Below, piece by piece: positions 35,316 to 45,129 of a stretch of DNA of 64,000 nucleotides (the stretch's first letter is position 1; the number at the start of each line of letters is the position of its first letter). The translations under genes and the position numbers were made by a program. The stretch lies in contig NSJL01000021.1 in assembly GCA_002634385.1 (NCBI GenBank), forward strand, positions 1-64,000, written 5' to 3'. This DNA comes from Nitrospira sp. GTDB taxonomy: Bacteria; Nitrospirota; Thermodesulfovibrionia; Thermodesulfovibrionales; Dissulfurispiraceae. The notes under the pieces are model-generated. The model ran no database searches and had not been told where the DNA came from. It worked only from the letters and a program-made list of their open reading frames with translations.

Positions 35316-36206
35316 TCAGCTCTTCCTTTCCAGCAGATACCGGGCGATGGCCCGCAACGGCTCCGCCTTTTCATCGAAGATCTCCAGGGAGCCTATCGCC
35401 CTGTCGACCAGTTCCCTCGCCTTTTCTTTTGATTTCTCAAGGCCGTAGAGCTTCGGGTAGGTCATCTTCTTCTTCTTTTCGTCGGATCCCCGGGGCTTTC
35501 CCAGGACCTCGGTCTCCCCTTCCACGTCGAGGATGTCATCCACTACCTGAAAAGCAAGCCCGATAGGGGAGCCATAGCCGGTCAGCCCGAGGAGATGCTC
35601 TTCAGCGCAGGAGGCCAGGATACCCCCCACACGGACAGAGGCGGCGATCAGTGCCGCTGTTTTGTGGATATGGATATAGGAGAGAGTTTCCGCATCGGGC
35701 TCGGCATCCTCCGAGAGGAGGTCCTGCGCCTGCCCCCCCACCATCCCCTGGAGCCCCGCCGCCTGCGCGATCTCGTGAATCACCCTGAGGACCGCCCTGT
35801 CGGTAATCCTCGGGGAGCGCACGGAGAACCCGGAGAGCAGCGCAAAGGCCTCCGTCAGCAACCCGTCACCCGCCAGTATCGCCATTCCCTCGCCGAAGAC
35901 TTTATGATTCGTGGGCTTCCCGCGCCTGAGGTCGTCATTATCCATGGCGGGAAGGTCGTCGTGGATGAGCGAGTAGGTATGAATAAACTCCAGTGCTGCC
36001 GCCCAGGGAAGGACCTCTTCCGCCTCTCCGCCGCATGCCTCGTAGGCGGCGAGACAGAGCACGGGGCGGATCCTCTTTCCTCCGGCAGAAAGGGAGTACA
36101 CCATGGAGTCCTGAAGCCTCTTCTGGGTTATCGGAGAAGAGAAATAGGAATGCAGGAACGCATCGACCAGGCCCTTTTTCTCTTTGAGGTAAACGGTTAT
36201 ATCCAT
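35316..36206 (-). CDS. ispA: Farnesyl/geranyl diphosphate synthase (polyprenyl synthetase)
   Basis: A 296-residue all-helical prenyltransferase. The first Asp-rich motif is LIHDDLPAMDNDDLRRGKPTNH and the second is FQVVDDILDVEGE. GGKRIRPVLCLAAYEA near the N-terminus binds isopentenyl diphosphate. It condenses IPP with allylic diphosphates to C15 (possibly C20) chains for quinone and undecaprenyl synthesis. The residues before the first motif (EFIHTYSLIHDD) fit a short-chain type II enzyme. It is placed between guaA and dxs on the minus strand, 158 bp upstream of dxs. A small exonuclease VII gene (xseB), commonly seen in front of ispA, is absent. Confidence 0.95.
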   Translation of the reverse strand: MDITVYLKEKKGLVDAFLHSYFSSPITQKRLQDSMVYSLSAGGKRIRPVLCLAAYEACGGEAEEVLPWAAALEFIHTYSLIHDDLPAMDNDDLRRGKPTNHKVFGEGMAILAGDGLLTEAFALLSGFSVRSPRITDRAVLRVIHEIAQAAGLQGMVGGQAQDLLSEDAEPDAETLSYIHIHKTAALIAASVRVGGILASCAEEHLLGLTGYGSPIGLAFQVVDDILDVEGETEVLGKPRGSDEKKKKMTYPKLYGLEKSKEKARELVDRAIGSLEIFDEKAEPLRAIARYLLERKS

Positions 36207-36236
36207 AGTGCCGGACTTACGGCGTACGGCTCACTT

Positions 36237-37778
36237 CTATTCCCATTCGATGGTTCCCGGCGGCTTCGACGTGATATCATACACCACCCTGTTGACGCCC
36301 TTTACTTCGTTGATGATCCTGCTCGAGATCCTTTCCATTACCTCATAGGGAATCTTCGCCCAGTCCGCGGTCATACCGTCGAGACTGGTGACCGCACGGA
36401 CCGCAACGACACTGTCGTAGGTCCTTTCATCCCCCATGACCCCCACACTCCTGATGGGGAGGATCACCGCAAAGGCCTGCCAGATGGTCCGGTAAAGGCC
36501 CGATGCCTTTATCTCCTCGAGAACGACGGCGTCGGATTCCCGCAACACCTCCAGCTTTTCCGCGGTAATGTCCCCGATGCACCTGATCGCAAGCCCCGGA
36601 CCGGGGAAGGGATGCCGCCAGCAGATCTCCTGGGGAAGTCCCAGCTCCAGGCCCAGTTCCCTCACCTCATCCTTGAAAAGCTCCCGCAGGGGCTCCACCA
36701 GCTTCAGCCGCATCACTTCGGGCAATCCCCCCACATTGTGGTGGCTCTTGATCACCGCAGAAGGCCCCTTGAAAGAGACGCTCTCGATGACGTCGGGGTA
36801 GAGTGTCCCCTGGGCGAGGAACTCCGCATCCGTTATCTTCTTTGCTTCCTCCTCGAAGACCGCGATGAATTCGTTGCCGATGATCTTCCGTTTCCGCTCG
36901 GGGTCCGTCACCCCCTTCAAAACATCGAGGAACCTCCGGCGCGCATCGATATGGATGAGCTTTACATGGAAATGGTCCTGGAAAGTCTTCCTCACCTTCT
37001 CTGCCTCGCCCTTCCGCAACAGCCCGTTATCCACGAAGATGCAGGTGAGGTTCTCCCCGATAGCCTTATGGATGAGCAATGCCACTACCGATGAGTCAAC
37101 GCCGCCGCTGAGGGCACAGACCACCTTTTTGCCGCCCACCTTCTCCCGGATATCCGCCATGGACCATTCGATAAAGGACGCCATTTCCCAGGTGGGCTTG
37201 CAGCCGCAAATGGTATAAACGAAATTGTGCAGTATCCGCGTTCCCTCGTCGGTATGCGCCACTTCGGGATGGAACTGAAGTGCGTAGAACCGCCTTTCCC
37301 TGTTCGCCATGGCGGCGACGGGAGAGTTGTCGGTGTGCCCGATAATGGAGAAACCCTCGGGAAGGATCTCGATCCTGTCCCCATGGCTCATCCATACCCT
37401 GGTCTTCTGGGAGACTCCCCAGAGGAGGTCCGCATCGTCGTCCACGATCAATTCCGCCCCTCCGTACTCCCTCTTCGTGGCCCGCGCCACCTCCCCCTTC
37501 AGGAGATGGGCCATCATCTGCATTCCATAGCAGATACCCAGCACAGGCACTCCCAGCTCGAACACTTCCGTGTCCACGAGAGGGGCCCCGCTGTCATACA
37601 CACTGGAGGGTCCGCCGGAGAGGACAATGCCCCGGGGATTGAACGCCCGTATCTTCTCCAGGGAGGCATTGAAAGGGAAGATCTCGGAATAGACCTTTCC
37701 CTCCCGGATCCTCCGGGCGATAAGCTGAGTATACTGCGAACCGAAATCGAGAACCAATATTTTATTGTTGTCTTCCAT
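36237..37778 (-). CDS. guaA: GMP synthase (glutamine-hydrolysing)
   Basis: A 513-residue two-domain enzyme converting XMP to GMP. The class I amidotransferase domain carries the nucleophile in [16 protein letters not shown] and the His-Glu pair in [13 protein letters not shown]. The ATP pyrophosphatase domain has the PP-loop [14 protein letters not shown], and the dimerisation domain ends in the invariant PPGTIEWE. Length is normal. It is separated from guaB by a 108-bp gap that contains a dispersed inverted repeat. The guaB-guaA order on one strand is the usual purine arrangement. Confidence 0.98.
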   Translation of the reverse strand: MEDNNKILVLDFGSQYTQLIARRIREGKVYSEIFPFNASLEKIRAFNPRGIVLSGGPSSVYDSGAPLVDTEVFELGVPVLGICYGMQMMAHLLKGEVARATKREYGGAELIVDDDADLLWGVSQKTRVWMSHGDRIEILPEGFSIIGHTDNSPVAAMANRERRFYALQFHPEVAHTDEGTRILHNFVYTICGCKPTWEMASFIEWSMADIREKVGGKKVVCALSGGVDSSVVALLIHKAIGENLTCIFVDNGLLRKGEAEKVRKTFQDHFHVKLIHIDARRRFLDVLKGVTDPERKRKIIGNEFIAVFEEEAKKITDAEFLAQGTLYPDVIESVSFKGPSAVIKSHHNVGGLPEVMRLKLVEPLRELFKDEVRELGLELGLPQEICWRHPFPGPGLAIRCIGDITAEKLEVLRESDAVVLEEIKASGLYRTIWQAFAVILPIRSVGVMGDERTYDSVVAVRAVTSLDGMTADWAKIPYEVMERISSRIINEVKGVNRVVYDITSKPPGTIEWE

Positions 37779-37797
37779 AATCCTTAACGACAGAGAT

Positions 37798-37881
37798 AAA
37801 ACAGGTAGAGGTAAAGGTAAAGTAAAAACAGAAAATAAATTTTAGTCTTTTCTCTACCTCTACCTTTACCTGTCTTTTCTG
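37798..37881. repeat. Inverted-repeat intergenic element, copy 2
   Basis: The arm AAAACAGGTAGAGGTAAAGG (37798-37817) pairs with CTACCTCTACCTTTACCTGT near 37853-37872, giving a long hairpin in the guaB-guaA gap. It is the most compact member of the family also seen at 33045-33271 and 45001-45105. Confidence 0.72.
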
Positions 37882-37886
37882 TCTTT

Positions 37887-39347
37887 TTATTGTTCTATTC
37901 TGTAGTTGGGAGCCTCTTTGGTGATGATGACGTCGTGGACATGGCTCTCTTTCCATCCCGCATTGGTGATCTGGATGAACCGGGCGTTCTTTCTCAGATC
38001 CTCGAGGGTGCTGCAGCCGCAATATCCCATTCCGGAGCGGAGCCCTCCTATCAATTGATGAATGCTCTGCGAAACGGGTCCTTTGTGCGGCACCCTCCCC
38101 TCCACGCCCTCGGGGACGAGCTTCTCCTTTTCGACACCCTCCTGCCCGTATCTGTCCCTGGCGCCCTGCTCCATGGCGCCCAGGGAGCCCATTCCCCGGT
38201 ACACCTTATAGCTCCTCCCCTGGTAGAGGATGATCTCGCCGGGGGATTCGTCCGTTCCGGCAAAGAGGCTCCCGATCATGACACAGTGGGCTCCCGCCGC
38301 CAGGGCCTTGGTCACGTCGCCCGAGTACTTGATACCGCCATCGGCAATAAGCGGAACATTCGCCTTGGAGGAGACCTCATAGCAGCTCTTGATGGCGGTC
38401 AACTGCGGGACGCCGGCGCCGGCCACAATACGCGTGGTGCAGATGGAGCCGGGACCGATTCCCACCTTGATGGCATCGGCGCCAGCCTTGATGAGATCCC
38501 TCGCCCCCTCGGCCGTGGCCACATTCCCGGCAACCACGTCGATGGCAAAGTTCTTCTTTATCTCCTTGAGCGTACTGATCACCGCCTTCGAGTGCCCGTG
38601 GGCAGTATCGATGGCAATGATATCGACGCCCGCTTTCACGAGGAGCTCCACCCGGTAGAGGGCCTCCTCCCCCACTCCCACCGCTGCGCCCACCCGGAGC
38701 CTTCCCATGGAGTCTTTGCACGCGCTAGGGTATTTCTTTTTCTTTTCAATATCTTTAATGGTAATAAGCCCCTTCAGGTTGAAATCATCGTCCACGATGG
38801 GAAGCTTCTCAATCTTGTACTCGTGGAGCTTCTCCTTCGCCTCGTCGAGGGTGGTCCCCACCGGTCCGGTGATAAGCCGCTCTCTCGTCATCACCTCGGA
38901 TACTTTCTTGTTGACATTGGTTTCGAACCGCAGGTCCCTGTTGGTCAGGATTCCGACCAGCTTTCCCTTGAGGGTGACGGGGACGCCCGATATACGATAC
39001 CTTTCCATGAGGGCCAGTGCTTCGGAAATGAGCGCGTCGGGGGCGATGGTGATAGGATCGACGATCATCCCGCTTTCCGACTTCTTTACTTTATCCACTT
39101 CCAGGGCCTGCTTCTGCGGGGGCATCGCACGGTGAATGATCCCCAGGCCCCCCTCCCGCGCCACGGCCATGGCGAGCCTCGCCTCGGTAACCGTATCCAT
39201 GGCGGCGCTGATGATGGGGATATTGAGGACGATGTTCCTGGTCAGCCGGGTATGGATATCCGAATCCCGCGGCAGCACATCGGATTTTGCGGGCAAAAGC
39301 AGGACATCATCGAAGGTCAATCCCAGAGGCACTATATCGTCAAGCAT
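37887..39347 (-). CDS. guaB: Inosine-5'-monophosphate dehydrogenase
   Basis: A 486-residue enzyme oxidising IMP to XMP with NAD+. Features in order: [17 protein letters not shown] opening, two CBS domains (about residues 95-205, including [27 protein letters not shown] and [26 protein letters not shown]), the catalytic-Cys loop [11 protein letters not shown], the flap region, and [10 protein letters not shown]. Start is ATG 39347. It is followed by guaA on the same strand and preceded by the SurA-like gene 137 bp upstream. Nothing unusual in sequence or length. Confidence 0.98.
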   Translation of the reverse strand: MLDDIVPLGLTFDDVLLLPAKSDVLPRDSDIHTRLTRNIVLNIPIISAAMDTVTEARLAMAVAREGGLGIIHRAMPPQKQALEVDKVKKSESGMIVDPITIAPDALISEALALMERYRISGVPVTLKGKLVGILTNRDLRFETNVNKKVSEVMTRERLITGPVGTTLDEAKEKLHEYKIEKLPIVDDDFNLKGLITIKDIEKKKKYPSACKDSMGRLRVGAAVGVGEEALYRVELLVKAGVDIIAIDTAHGHSKAVISTLKEIKKNFAIDVVAGNVATAEGARDLIKAGADAIKVGIGPGSICTTRIVAGAGVPQLTAIKSCYEVSSKANVPLIADGGIKYSGDVTKALAAGAHCVMIGSLFAGTDESPGEIILYQGRSYKVYRGMGSLGAMEQGARDRYGQEGVEKEKLVPEGVEGRVPHKGPVSQSIHQLIGGLRSGMGYCGCSTLEDLRKNARFIQITNAGWKESHVHDVIITKEAPNYRIEQ

Positions 39348-39484
39348 TTCCTAACCCCTTTGAAATTTTGAATGAAAGTATACCATGTTTCGTCCAAAAG
39401 AATGAACTCCCCGCCCCTCTCTTTCCGGTCCGGGCCGGTCCGGACCGGGGGAGCCCATGGAGCTGTTTTCAGGGGGAAGTCCGG

Positions 39485-40165
39485 TCAGGACAGCAGTTGC
39501 ATATCGACTTTCACGTTCATCTGCTGCTTGAGGCCGTCCACATAGGACCGTACCGCCGCTCCCGCCTTTTCCATCGCCTGCATCTGAGCGGCTTCAGCAG
39601 CCTTCGCGTCCTCTCCCGTCTTCCCTTCCTGCACGGCCGGGGGCATGTCCGCAGGGGTCACCCCCGCAGAGGCGACAATCAGCCGCCTCATCTTCAGGAG
39701 CAACAACTGCTGCCGCACGGAGTTCTCGAACATCTCGGGCGTCAGCCTGTTCAGCTCCAGGGTCTTGAAATAGACATCCTGCCGGAACAGGCCGTCCCTC
39801 ATGAAGCGGGGGTCGCTGGTAATAGCCTCCTGCAACTCCTTGTCGGACACCGTAATACCCAACTCGCGCGCGGAGGCGAGCAGCACCTTCTCCTCGATAA
39901 GGCTGTTGAGGGCAACCTCCTTGAGCTTCATGCTCTTCTCCATCTCTTCGGTAAGCTGCCCCTTGAGCGAGGTCCTCAGGTTCTCCCGCATCGTCTCATA
40001 GGTTCTCCAGTACTCCTCGGCGGTGATCTTTTCCTTGCCTATTTCGGCCACTGTCGCCGTTGTGGATTTATCGACCGTTCCCACCCCCCAGAAAATGAAG
40101 GAGAGAATGACAATGAAAAAGAGAAAATAGAAAAACCGCGCATGCTTTCTCATGGACTGCAGCAT
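39485..40165 (-). CDS. Membrane-anchored SurA-N-terminal-domain protein lacking a PPIase domain
   Basis: A 226-residue protein with an N-terminal membrane anchor (about residues 10-27, FFYFLFFIVILSFIFWGVG) and a periplasmic SurA_N/PpiD-like chaperone domain (VAEIGKEKITAEEYWRTY, then LNSLIEEKVLLASARELGITVSDKELQEAI). Complete PpiD/SurA proteins continue into parvulin domains; here the sequence ends after a short Ala/Met-rich region. It may hold outer-membrane or secreted clients without isomerase activity. The start ATG 40165 follows a GGGAGGTATTAAGC site, 3 nt after the Nudix stop, so it is in one operon with hfq and the Nudix gene. Confidence 0.82.
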   Translation of the reverse strand: MLQSMRKHARFFYFLFFIVILSFIFWGVGTVDKSTTATVAEIGKEKITAEEYWRTYETMRENLRTSLKGQLTEEMEKSMKLKEVALNSLIEEKVLLASARELGITVSDKELQEAITSDPRFMRDGLFRQDVYFKTLELNRLTPEMFENSVRQQLLLLKMRRLIVASAGVTPADMPPAVQEGKTGEDAKAAEAAQMQAMEKAGAAVRSYVDGLKQQMNVKVDMQLLS

Positions 40166-40168
40166 TGC

Positions 40169-40567
40169 TTAATACCTCCCGGTAAAATAATCGTTGAGTA
40201 TCTCCCTGTGGTCGAAGACAATATCCTCCGGCAGGGTATCCCTGGTGAAGACGCCGATCCCTTTTGCATCATCCCCTGCACGGGCTTCCCCCCCGGCGGT
40301 AGCGATAAACACCGTCGTGATGGTGTGGAACCGCTTGTCCCTGGCCGGATCGGAATAGGTGTGGAACTGCCGCACCAGCTTCACCTCGAGGCCGGTCTCT
40401 TCCCTCGCCTCCCGGACCGCAGCAGCCTCAAGACTCTCTCCGTAATCGACAAAGCCCCCCGGAAGAGCCCAGCCGTAAGGGGGGTTCTTCCGCTGGATGA
40501 GGATAATTCCGTTCCGGTATTCAATTATTATATCAGCAGTGGGCAGGGGATTTCTAAAGGTCTGCAT
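40169..40567 (-). CDS. Nudix hydrolase
   Basis: A 132-residue Nudix-fold pyrophosphohydrolase. The Nudix box [26 protein letters not shown] (23-residue consensus G-x5-E-x7-REUxEExGU) is complete at about residues 37-62. It is preceded by [18 protein letters not shown], as in ADP-ribose or NTP-cleaning members. The C-terminal part ([14 protein letters not shown]) resembles small ADP-ribose pyrophosphatase-like proteins. The substrate is not predictable. Only 6 nt separate it from the hfq stop and 3 nt from the SurA-like start, so the three genes are one transcription unit. Confidence 0.92.
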   Translation of the reverse strand: MQTFRNPLPTADIIIEYRNGIILIQRKNPPYGWALPGGFVDYGESLEAAAVREAREETGLEVKLVRQFHTYSDPARDKRFHTITTVFIATAGGEARAGDDAKGIGVFTRDTLPEDIVFDHREILNDYFTGRY

Positions 40568-40573
40568 GGGAAG

Positions 40574-40813
40574 TCAGTGCGCTTCGGACGGCTCGATCCT
40601 GAAATCCATGCTCCTCTCGGGGACGATGGTGGAAACGGCATGTTTGTAAATGAGCTGCTCATTGGATTCCTTCAGCAGGATGACGAAGCTGTCGAATCCC
40701 TTGATAACCCCTTTCAGTCGCACCCCGTTCGTGAGATAGACCACTACGGGAATCCTCTCTTTGCGCAGATGGTTGAGAAAGCTGTCCTGGAGACTTTGCC
40801 CTTTATTCACCAT
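40574..40813 (-). CDS. hfq: RNA-binding protein Hfq
   Basis: A 79-residue Sm-like hexameric RNA chaperone. The Sm1 part is [39 protein letters not shown] and the Sm2 part is [12 protein letters not shown], nearly the standard YKHAISTVVP. It has the short C-terminus typical outside enterobacteria. It pairs small regulatory RNAs with mRNAs, which makes structured intergenic RNAs in this genome more likely to matter. The start ATG 40813 follows GGGAGGAGGT closely. It heads the hfq-nudix-surA-like set; the usual miaA or mutL neighbours are absent. Confidence 0.96.
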   Translation of the reverse strand: MVNKGQSLQDSFLNHLRKERIPVVVYLTNGVRLKGVIKGFDSFVILLKESNEQLIYKHAVSTIVPERSMDFRIEPSEAH

Positions 40814-40896
40814 ACCTCCTCCCTAAAAACCGGATAAACGCCGCTCGCCCGCTGCTCCTGGCGGACGGTCAAACTATCTACACTTTAATGGATTTC

Positions 40897-40925
40897 TTTC
40901 AAGAATTCAAGCACTATGTTATAAT
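40897..40925 (+). promoter_or_regulatory. Sigma-70-type promoter for the FmdB-like gene
   Basis: A perfect -10 TATAAT at 40920-40925 lies 17 nt after a weak -35 TTTCAA at 40897-40902. Transcription would start near 40932, about 48 nt before the ATG at 40980. Confidence 0.55.
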
Positions 40926-40979
40926 TAAGACAATAACAGACACCTTTCACCGGAGTGTCTCTACCAAGGAGAGAGAAAA

Positions 40980-41183
40980 ATGCCGTTATATGAATATAAA
41001 TGCACCAAATGCGGAGAAGAGTTCGAAAAACTCGTGTTCGGAAACCAGGAGGTTCGCTGCCCCCGTTGCGCAGACGGCGTGGTGAAAAAGAAGTTCTCCA
41101 CCTTCGGCATGAGCGGGGTCGAGCGCCAGGCATCCTCGGGATGCTCCTCCTGCAGTGCCGGCTCCTGCAGTTCGTGCAAGTAA
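40980..41183 (+). CDS. FmdB-type zinc ribbon protein
   Basis: A 67-residue zinc-ribbon protein of the FmdB/CxxC family. It opens with MPLYEYKCTKCGEEFEKLV and continues with VRCPRCADGVVKKKFSTFGM, giving two CxxC pairs for one zinc. A Ser/Cys-rich tail SSGCSSCSAGSCSSCK adds four more cysteines, unusual in number but seen in this family. The role is unclear; it is sometimes called a putative regulatory protein of formamidase or amide metabolism, a label I do not take as functional evidence. The ribosome site is AAGGAGAGAGAAAA. It lies 27 nt before clpS. Confidence 0.9.
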   Translation: MPLYEYKCTKCGEEFEKLVFGNQEVRCPRCADGVVKKKFSTFGMSGVERQASSGCSSCSAGSCSSCK

Positions 41184-41210
41184 GATACCGTCAGTCCCGG
41201 GAAAAAAGCA

Positions 41211-41537
41211 ATGGGAGCCAGGGAAGACCATAGAGAAGGAAGATTCGAAGAGGAAATCGGGGTAAAAGAACGGCAGAAGACAAAGAAACCTCCCCTTTAC
41301 CGTGTCTTCCTCCTGAATGACGATTACACCACTATGGACTTTGTGGTCCATATTCTCGAAAATATCTTTCAGAAGTCCCCGGTGGAAGCCACCCGGATTA
41401 TGCTCCATGTCCACAAGAACGGCAAGGGACTGGCCGGTGTGTATACCAGGGATATCGCGGAAACGAAGATCGCCGAGGTACACGGCCTTGCGCGGAAGAG
41501 CAACTTTCCGCTGCAATGTACCATGGAGAAGGAATGA
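41211..41537 (+). CDS. clpS: ATP-dependent Clp protease adaptor ClpS
   Basis: A 108-residue adaptor that delivers N-end-rule substrates to ClpAP. The core is [23 protein letters not shown] (residues about 28-50), with the substrate-binding ND..T pattern and [19 protein letters not shown] for ClpA contact. The polar N-terminal extension is the part that enters ClpA. The stop overlaps the clpA start (ATGA). Followed by clpA and aat, it forms a complete bacterial N-degron module in one operon. No strong ribosome site is seen before ATG 41211, so translation may rely on the upstream gene. Confidence 0.95.
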   Translation: MGAREDHREGRFEEEIGVKERQKTKKPPLYRVFLLNDDYTTMDFVVHILENIFQKSPVEATRIMLHVHKNGKGLAGVYTRDIAETKIAEVHGLARKSNFPLQCTMEKE

Positions 41538-43789
41538 TCAATAAAGAGCTTGAATTGACCATAGAGGCCACCATACGGGACGCGCGGGCCCGGAAGCACG
41601 AATACCTCACGGTGGAGCATCTCCTTTTCTCCCTCCTCCATGACGAGTGGGGCAGGGAGATCATCGAAAACTGCGGCGGGAGCATCGAGAAGATCAAGGC
41701 GTCGCTGGAGAGCTTCTTCGAGAACGGCATCACCAAGATCCCACGGAATACCGAGGAGTACCCGCAGACCACCATCGGGTTCCAGAGGGTGATCCAGAGG
41801 GCGCTGCATCATGTCCACTCCGCGGGAAAAGAGGAGGCGGATGCGGGAGACATGCTCGCCTCCCTCTTCCTGGAAGAGGACTCCCCTGCCGTACACTTCC
41901 TCCTCGAGGAAGGGATCACCCGTCTGGATGTACTGAATTTCTTGTCCCACGGAATATCAAAATCCTCCGGAGAGCCGTTGCAGGAGGGTGACGATGAAGC
42001 GGAGTCGCCCCACGAAGAAAGACAAGCACCCCACAAGGACCCCCTGAAGCTCTTCTCCGTGAACCTGGTAGAAAAAGCCGCCTCCGGGGGTATCGATCCC
42101 CTTGTGGGGCGCGAGGCGGAAGTGCAGCGAACCATACAGGTCCTCTGCAGGAGGAGAAAAAACAATATCATCTTCGTCGGAGAGCCGGGAGTAGGGAAAA
42201 CCGCCATTGTGGAAGGCCTCGCCCTGAAAGTCCACCGGGAGCAGGTGCCGGACATCCTGAAAAGGGCCCAGATCTTCTCCCTGGACATGGGAGGCCTTCT
42301 GGCGGGCACCAAATACCGGGGCGATTTCGAGGCACGGCTGAAGGCGACCCTGCGCAGCATCGAAACGATACCCGATGCCATCCTCTTCATCGACGAGATC
42401 CATACCGTCGTGGGTGCGGGTGCCACCAGCGGCGGCTCCATGGACGCCTCCAATATCCTGAAGCCCCTGCTGAACTCGGGGAAGATCCGCTGTATCGGGG
42501 CGACGACCTATGAGGAGTACAAAAACCACTTCGAGAAGGACCGCGCCCTCTCGCGGAGGTTTCAGAAAGTAGAGATCCGCGAACCGGACATGGAAGAGAC
42601 GGTCCATATTCTCGACGGGTTGAAATCCTATTACGAGGAGTTCCACGGAGTGACCTACACACGGAGTGCCCTGCGGGCCGCCGCGGAACTCTCCGCAAAG
42701 TATATCAACGACCGGTATCTCCCGGACAAGGCTATCGATGTGATCGACGAGGCGGGGGCCGTCCTGAAGCTCTCCCCCGCGTACGGGACCCGGAGGACGG
42801 TGGGAGTTCCCGAAGTAGAAAAAGTGGTGGCGAAGATCGCCAGGATCCCCTCGCGCACCATTTCCTCTTCCGATATGGAGAGGCTCAAGCGGCTCGAGAC
42901 CGAACTGAAGAACACCGTTTTCGGGCAGGACAGCGCCATTCACTCCCTGGTATCCGCCATCAAACGGGCGCGGGCGGGGTTGGGCTCCCCCGATAAGCCC
43001 ATCGGCTCCTTCCTCTTCACCGGGCCCACCGGAGTGGGGAAAACCGAGGTCTCGAAACAACTGGCTTCGGTGCTGGGGGTACAGTTCATTCGCTTCGATA
43101 TGAGCGAGTATATGGAGAAGCACACCGTGGCGCGCCTCATCGGGGCGCCCCCCGGCTATGTGGGGTTCGACCAGGGGGGACTGCTTACGGACGGCATCCG
43201 TAAGCACCCGTACAGCGTACTGCTTCTGGACGAGATCGAGAAAGCGCACCCCGATATCTTCAGCATTCTCCTCCAGGTCATGGATTACGCCACCCTGACC
43301 GACAACAACGGCAAGAAGGCGGACTTCAGGAACGTAATCCTGATCATGACCTCCAACGCAGGGGCAAAGGATATGTCCCGGAGCGTGGTCGGGTTCGGGG
43401 ACAGGAGCAAAGACGCACAGGCTAAGGGAAAAGATGCGGTCACCCGGCTCTTCAACCCCGAGTTCAGGAACCGTCTCGACGGCATCATCGCCTTTAATCC
43501 CATCACCCCGGATATCATGCGGAGAATCGTGGATAAATTCATCAACGAGCTCCAGGGCCAGCTCGGACGGAAAAAGGTGAAGATCGTCCTGTCCGACACG
43601 GCAGCGGAATGGCTTGCGGAAAAAGGGTATGATCCCCTCTTCGGTGCGCGGCCGCTGGCACGGATCATCCAGGAAAAAATAAAGGATGTCCTTTCCGAAG
43701 AGGTGCTCTTCGGAAAATTGAAGAGGGGCGGAAGGGCATCCATCGGAAGGGAGCAGAACGCGCTGACATTCGACTACCTGCCGCAGTAG
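41534..43789 (+). CDS. clpA: ATP-dependent Clp protease ATP-binding subunit ClpA
   Basis: A 751-residue double-AAA+ unfoldase. ATG 41534 overlaps the clpS stop; the N-domain opens with [31 protein letters not shown]. Walker A1 is [13 protein letters not shown] and Walker B1 follows in [16 protein letters not shown]. Walker A2 is [14 protein letters not shown] with [12 protein letters not shown]. The ClpP-docking loop corresponds to VVGFGDRS. No middle coiled-coil domain is present, so this is ClpA and not ClpB. It unfolds proteins into ClpP, which is not encoded in this window. Confidence 0.96.
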   Translation: MINKELELTIEATIRDARARKHEYLTVEHLLFSLLHDEWGREIIENCGGSIEKIKASLESFFENGITKIPRNTEEYPQTTIGFQRVIQRALHHVHSAGKEEADAGDMLASLFLEEDSPAVHFLLEEGITRLDVLNFLSHGISKSSGEPLQEGDDEAESPHEERQAPHKDPLKLFSVNLVEKAASGGIDPLVGREAEVQRTIQVLCRRRKNNIIFVGEPGVGKTAIVEGLALKVHREQVPDILKRAQIFSLDMGGLLAGTKYRGDFEARLKATLRSIETIPDAILFIDEIHTVVGAGATSGGSMDASNILKPLLNSGKIRCIGATTYEEYKNHFEKDRALSRRFQKVEIREPDMEETVHILDGLKSYYEEFHGVTYTRSALRAAAELSAKYINDRYLPDKAIDVIDEAGAVLKLSPAYGTRRTVGVPEVEKVVAKIARIPSRTISSSDMERLKRLETELKNTVFGQDSAIHSLVSAIKRARAGLGSPDKPIGSFLFTGPTGVGKTEVSKQLASVLGVQFIRFDMSEYMEKHTVARLIGAPPGYVGFDQGGLLTDGIRKHPYSVLLLDEIEKAHPDIFSILLQVMDYATLTDNNGKKADFRNVILIMTSNAGAKDMSRSVVGFGDRSKDAQAKGKDAVTRLFNPEFRNRLDGIIAFNPITPDIMRRIVDKFINELQGQLGRKKVKIVLSDTAAEWLAEKGYDPLFGARPLARIIQEKIKDVLSEEVLFGKLKRGGRASIGREQNALTFDYLPQ

Positions 43790-43797
43790 ATTCTTCC

Positions 43798-44490
43798 ATG
43801 CCTGTTTTTCAGCTTACCCGCAAACTCGCCTTTCCCCCTCCCGAGCTGGCCGAGCCGGACGGGCTCCTGGCGGTGGGAGGGGACTTGAGCGAGGGCCGTC
43901 TCCTCCTTGCCTATTCCTTGGGGATATTCCCTTGGTATTCCGAGGGATATCCCATCCTGTGGTGGTCCCCCTCCCCCCGTCTCATCCTCATCCCGGAGGA
44001 GCTGAAGGTATCGAGAAGCCTGCGGCAGGTCGTCAGAAGGGGGGGGTTCACCGTTACCATGGATACCGCCTTCGAGCAGGTCATCGGGAATTGTGCGGAG
44101 ATTGCCCGCAAAAGGGATAGGGGCACCTGGATCACAAATGCCATGCGCGAGGCCTACCTGCGCCTTCACCGGTCAGGATATGCCCACTCCGTGGAAAGCT
44201 GGCGGGAGGGGGAGTTGGTGGGGGGGCTCTACGGAATTGCCCTGGGGGGCGCTTTTTTCGGAGAATCCATGTTCTCCCGGAAGAGCAACGCGTCGAAGGT
44301 GGCCCTGGTAAGGCTGGTCCAGTATCTTACCGACCGGGGATTTACTCTTATTGACTGCCAGGTTACCACGGACCACCTGCTCAGCCTGGGGGCACGGGAG
44401 GTGCCGCGGCCCGAATTCATGCGGATGCTGAAGAAAGCCCTTGCACTGCCGACACAAAGGGGAAAATGGGAGAGCGACGAAAGCCCGTAG
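43798..44490 (+). CDS. aat: Leucyl/phenylalanyl-tRNA--protein transferase
   Basis: A 230-residue enzyme that adds Leu or Phe to proteins with N-terminal Lys or Arg, making N-degrons for ClpS. Family marks: FPPPELAEPDGLLAVGGDLSEGRLLLAYSLGIFPWYSEG near the N-terminus, WWSPSPRLIL, and GALGGAFFGESMFSR-like GIALGGAFFGESMFSRKSNASKVAL, then FTLIDCQVTTDHLLSLGAREVPRPEF. It starts 9 nt after clpA. Its co-location with clpS and clpA shows that a complete Leu/N-degron pathway is inherited as one unit. Confidence 0.96.
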   Translation: MPVFQLTRKLAFPPPELAEPDGLLAVGGDLSEGRLLLAYSLGIFPWYSEGYPILWWSPSPRLILIPEELKVSRSLRQVVRRGGFTVTMDTAFEQVIGNCAEIARKRDRGTWITNAMREAYLRLHRSGYAHSVESWREGELVGGLYGIALGGAFFGESMFSRKSNASKVALVRLVQYLTDRGFTLIDCQVTTDHLLSLGAREVPRPEFMRMLKKALALPTQRGKWESDESP

Positions 44491-44493
44491 CGG

Positions 44494-44519
44494 GCGCCGG
44501 GAAGACCCCATCCCGGCGC
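44494..44519. terminator. Hairpin between convergent aat and lipoprotein genes
   Basis: GCGCCGGG (44494-44501) pairs perfectly with CCCGGCGC (44512-44519) around a 10-nt loop in the 39-bp gap between the convergent genes. There is no U-tract on either side, so it is at best a weak bidirectional terminator. Confidence 0.45.
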
Positions 44520-44529
44520 GCCTCGCCTG

Positions 44530-44955
44530 CTATTCGGGGTATTTGAACGGATTCGCCCTCAGAATTTTATCCAGCTTGAGGGGTCTTCCCTGCAGTACGA
44601 AAACAGCCATCCCCCTCTCCTCCGCGAGCCTGTCGCCCTTCAGCCAATGGCCGCTCCACTGGACATTCATCTGCACCGTCCCCCCATCGATCTCCACCCA
44701 TACAGGATTGAACGAAAGCCGGGCGGTATCGAAGGGCCGCATTACCCCTGCTACGGCCCTGAAACCATCGCGGGTAGTGCTCTTCTCGATAGCACTCGTA
44801 TCCTTTTTCTGGTAAGCCTCCCTCAACGTCTCTGCAAGGGCAAAGGCCTCCTTTGCAATTTTCGAATCCGCCGACTCCCTCTTGATATCCTTCTTTCCCC
44901 CGCAGGAGACGACAAGGGTGAACATGAGAAACGTACACATCAAAAGCCTTTTCAT
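44530..44955 (-). CDS. Small lipoprotein of unknown function
   Basis: A 141-residue lipoprotein: signal peptide MKRLLMCTFLMFTLVVSC with the lipidated Cys at about residue 18, then a Lys-rich linker GGKKDIKRE. The mature part begins with a helix-like AKEAFALAETLREAYQKKDTSAIEKSTT and continues as a small alpha+beta domain (WVEIDGGTVQMNVQWSGHWL, then GMAVFVLQGRPLKLDKILRANPF), reminiscent of SnoaL/NTF2-like folds. No residues allow a precise function. It converges with aat. Confidence 0.75.
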   Translation of the reverse strand: MKRLLMCTFLMFTLVVSCGGKKDIKRESADSKIAKEAFALAETLREAYQKKDTSAIEKSTTRDGFRAVAGVMRPFDTARLSFNPVWVEIDGGTVQMNVQWSGHWLKGDRLAEERGMAVFVLQGRPLKLDKILRANPFKYPE

Positions 44956-45000
44956 TCCGGACCTCCCCGTTAATTAGGACTACGCAGAATTATACAGAGA

Positions 45001-45105
45001 AAGACAGGTAGAGGTAAAGGCAGAGGTAGAGAAAACGACAAAGACAACTATGTTTTTCTTTCTTTTCCTTTTACTCTTTACCTTTACCTGTCTTTGCTCT
45101 GTCTT
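45001..45105. repeat. Inverted-repeat intergenic element, copy 3
   Basis: AAGACAGGTAGAGGTAAAGG (45001-45020) is mirrored by CTTTACCTTTACCTGTCTT (about 45076-45094) in the gap between the lipoprotein and smpB. It belongs to the same family as 33045-33271 and 37798-37881, and like those it sits close to gene ends. Confidence 0.7.
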
Positions 45106-45129
45106 TCCAGTTCCTGCTATCATACCCCT

